Part shown: piece by piece, positions 13,056-13,607 of the stretch
How positions within the stretch are numbered: position 1 is the first letter of the stretch
Layout: each line of letters opens with the position of its first letter
Assembly: GCA_023146355.1 (NCBI GenBank)
Contig: JAGLCH010000258.1
Location: forward strand, 1 to 13,607
Direction: 5' to 3'
From: Bacteriovoracaceae bacterium
Lineage (GTDB): Bacteria > Bdellovibrionota > Bacteriovoracia > Bacteriovoracales > Bacteriovoracaceae
Length of the DNA: 13,607 bases
Notes under the pieces: model-generated
What the model saw: the letters and a program-made list of their open reading frames with translations, nothing else
Told to the model about the DNA's origin: nothing
Databases searched by the model: none
Program-made: the position numbers and the translations under genes

Positions 13056-13607
13056 TCAACTATTTTGTGCTGTGGTGAGTAATTTTGAATATTTAGGTAG
13101 TACTCTTTTAAAGAACATATCAAAAAAGCGATTGCTATCTACAGTTGTGAGTGCCTCAACATTGAGTTTTTCATGACTATTTGTGATCAGACTTCTTCCA
13201 AAGTGCTCTCCCTCAGTAATCATTTCAAGATGACCAATCAGGCCCGAACAAATACTAGGATCAATAAACTGAGCAATGGCCAGAGGGTCATTAATAACAC
13301 ATCCGAGGAGCCCCTCTTGCGCTAGGTGAAAGTCCACGTAAAACTGTGTCACCTTATAAATGAAGTCTGCAATTGGATCATCTATTTCTTTTATAATATC
13401 TCGATGGGCCGGAGTGAGTACGATGGAACGTGTAACATCTAGTCCTACCATTGTAATTGGTCTCTCTACTGCACTAAATACAACTTGAACCGACTCTGGA
13501 TCCACCCAAAAATTGAACTCAGCAAACTCTGAGCAATTTCCTACTCCGGTATGATTCCCCCCCATCGAAATGATTGAAGCAAAGCGATTTATTGCAGCGG
13601 GATCTCG
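13056..13607 (-). CDS. Inosine/uridine-type nucleoside hydrolase, C-terminal part (cut by window edge)
   Basis: Nucleoside hydrolases cleave the N-glycosidic bond of nucleosides for base salvage. The visible 183 codons cover the C-terminal part of the usual 310-330-residue family. The MGGNHTGVGN strand-loop, the EFNFWVDPES segment, RPITMVGLDVT and NDPLAIAQFID are all recognisable. The frame stays open through the right edge (IINRFASIISMGG reads upstream of the in-frame ATG at 13565), so that ATG is internal, not the start. The N-terminal DxDxxxDD metal site lies outside the window. In the NDPLA motif the aspartate (calcium ligand in this family) is kept, but the preceding residue is Asn where the Crithidia enzyme has the catalytic His. 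Substrate preference cannot be given. Confidence 0.87.
   Translation of the reverse strand, partial: RDPAAINRFASIISMGGNHTGVGNCSEFAEFNFWVDPESVQVVFSAVERPITMVGLDVTRSIVLTPAHRDIIKEIDDPIADFIYKVTQFYVDFHLAQEGLLGCVINDPLAIAQFIDPSICSGLIGHLEMITEGEHFGRSLITNSHEKLNVEALTTVDSNRFFDMFFKRVLPKYSKLLTTAQNS

Noticed and set aside
1..13607. A defence system, CRISPR array, prophage, transposon or integron
   Set aside because: Read for direct repeats, transposase, integrase, nuclease and toxin-antitoxin signatures; none seen. Most genes are housekeeping or stress functions.

Overview
The window is an ordinary-looking stretch of AT-rich bacterial chromosome. It has tight gene packing, strong Shine-Dalgarno (SD) sequences, several clear intrinsic terminators, and no tRNA, rRNA, CRISPR array, transposase or phage gene that I could see. 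The gene set (RlmN, SelO, YeaR-like DUF1971, YehS-like DUF1456, EpsC-type CysE, CysK, class I Hcp, rubrerythrin) and a Sec signal peptide on one protein fit a Gram-negative bacterium. The low GC and the mix of gammaproteobacterial-style and anaerobe-style families suggest a Bdellovibrionota/Bacteriovorax-like or a marine proteobacterial genome. That assignment is an inference; no marker gene is present to prove it.

Layout. 147-1567 (+): a small membrane protein followed 2 nt later by rlmN. 1564-2977 (-): a STAS-like protein and a TRM11/UPF0020-type RNA or DNA methyltransferase. 3210-3847 (+): single-repeat DUF1456 and YeaR-like DUF1971 proteins. 3837-4451 (-): a METTL/FAM86-like methyltransferase. 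4525-6609 (-): a cold-shock protein with its own terminator, and a cysE-cysK operon for cysteine synthesis. 6716-7819 (-): an exported protein of unknown family. 7820-8016: a divergent control region rich in inverted repeats. 8017-10000 (+): a DUF5522 cysteine-motif protein whose 3' end overlaps selO. 10120-12673: a redox and nitrosative-stress group made of hcp (+), rubrerythrin (-) and a single-cluster ferredoxin (+). 12802-12951 (-): a 49-residue lysine-rich protein. 13056 to the right edge (-): the C-terminal part of a nucleoside hydrolase.

Working together. CysE makes O-acetylserine, which CysK converts to cysteine. Hcp is a nitric oxide/hydroxylamine reductase, rubrerythrin removes peroxide, and the adjacent ferredoxin is a plausible electron carrier for either, since no Hcr reductase gene lies beside hcp. 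YeaR homologues respond to nitrate and NO in enterobacteria, and SelO AMPylates proteins in redox control, so much of the right two-thirds has a redox/sulfur theme. No clearly new system is evident. The best leads are the N-terminal cysteine cluster of CysE, the DUF5522-selO overlapping pair, the orphan secreted protein, the clustered palindromes at 7846-7984, and the small lysine-rich gene.
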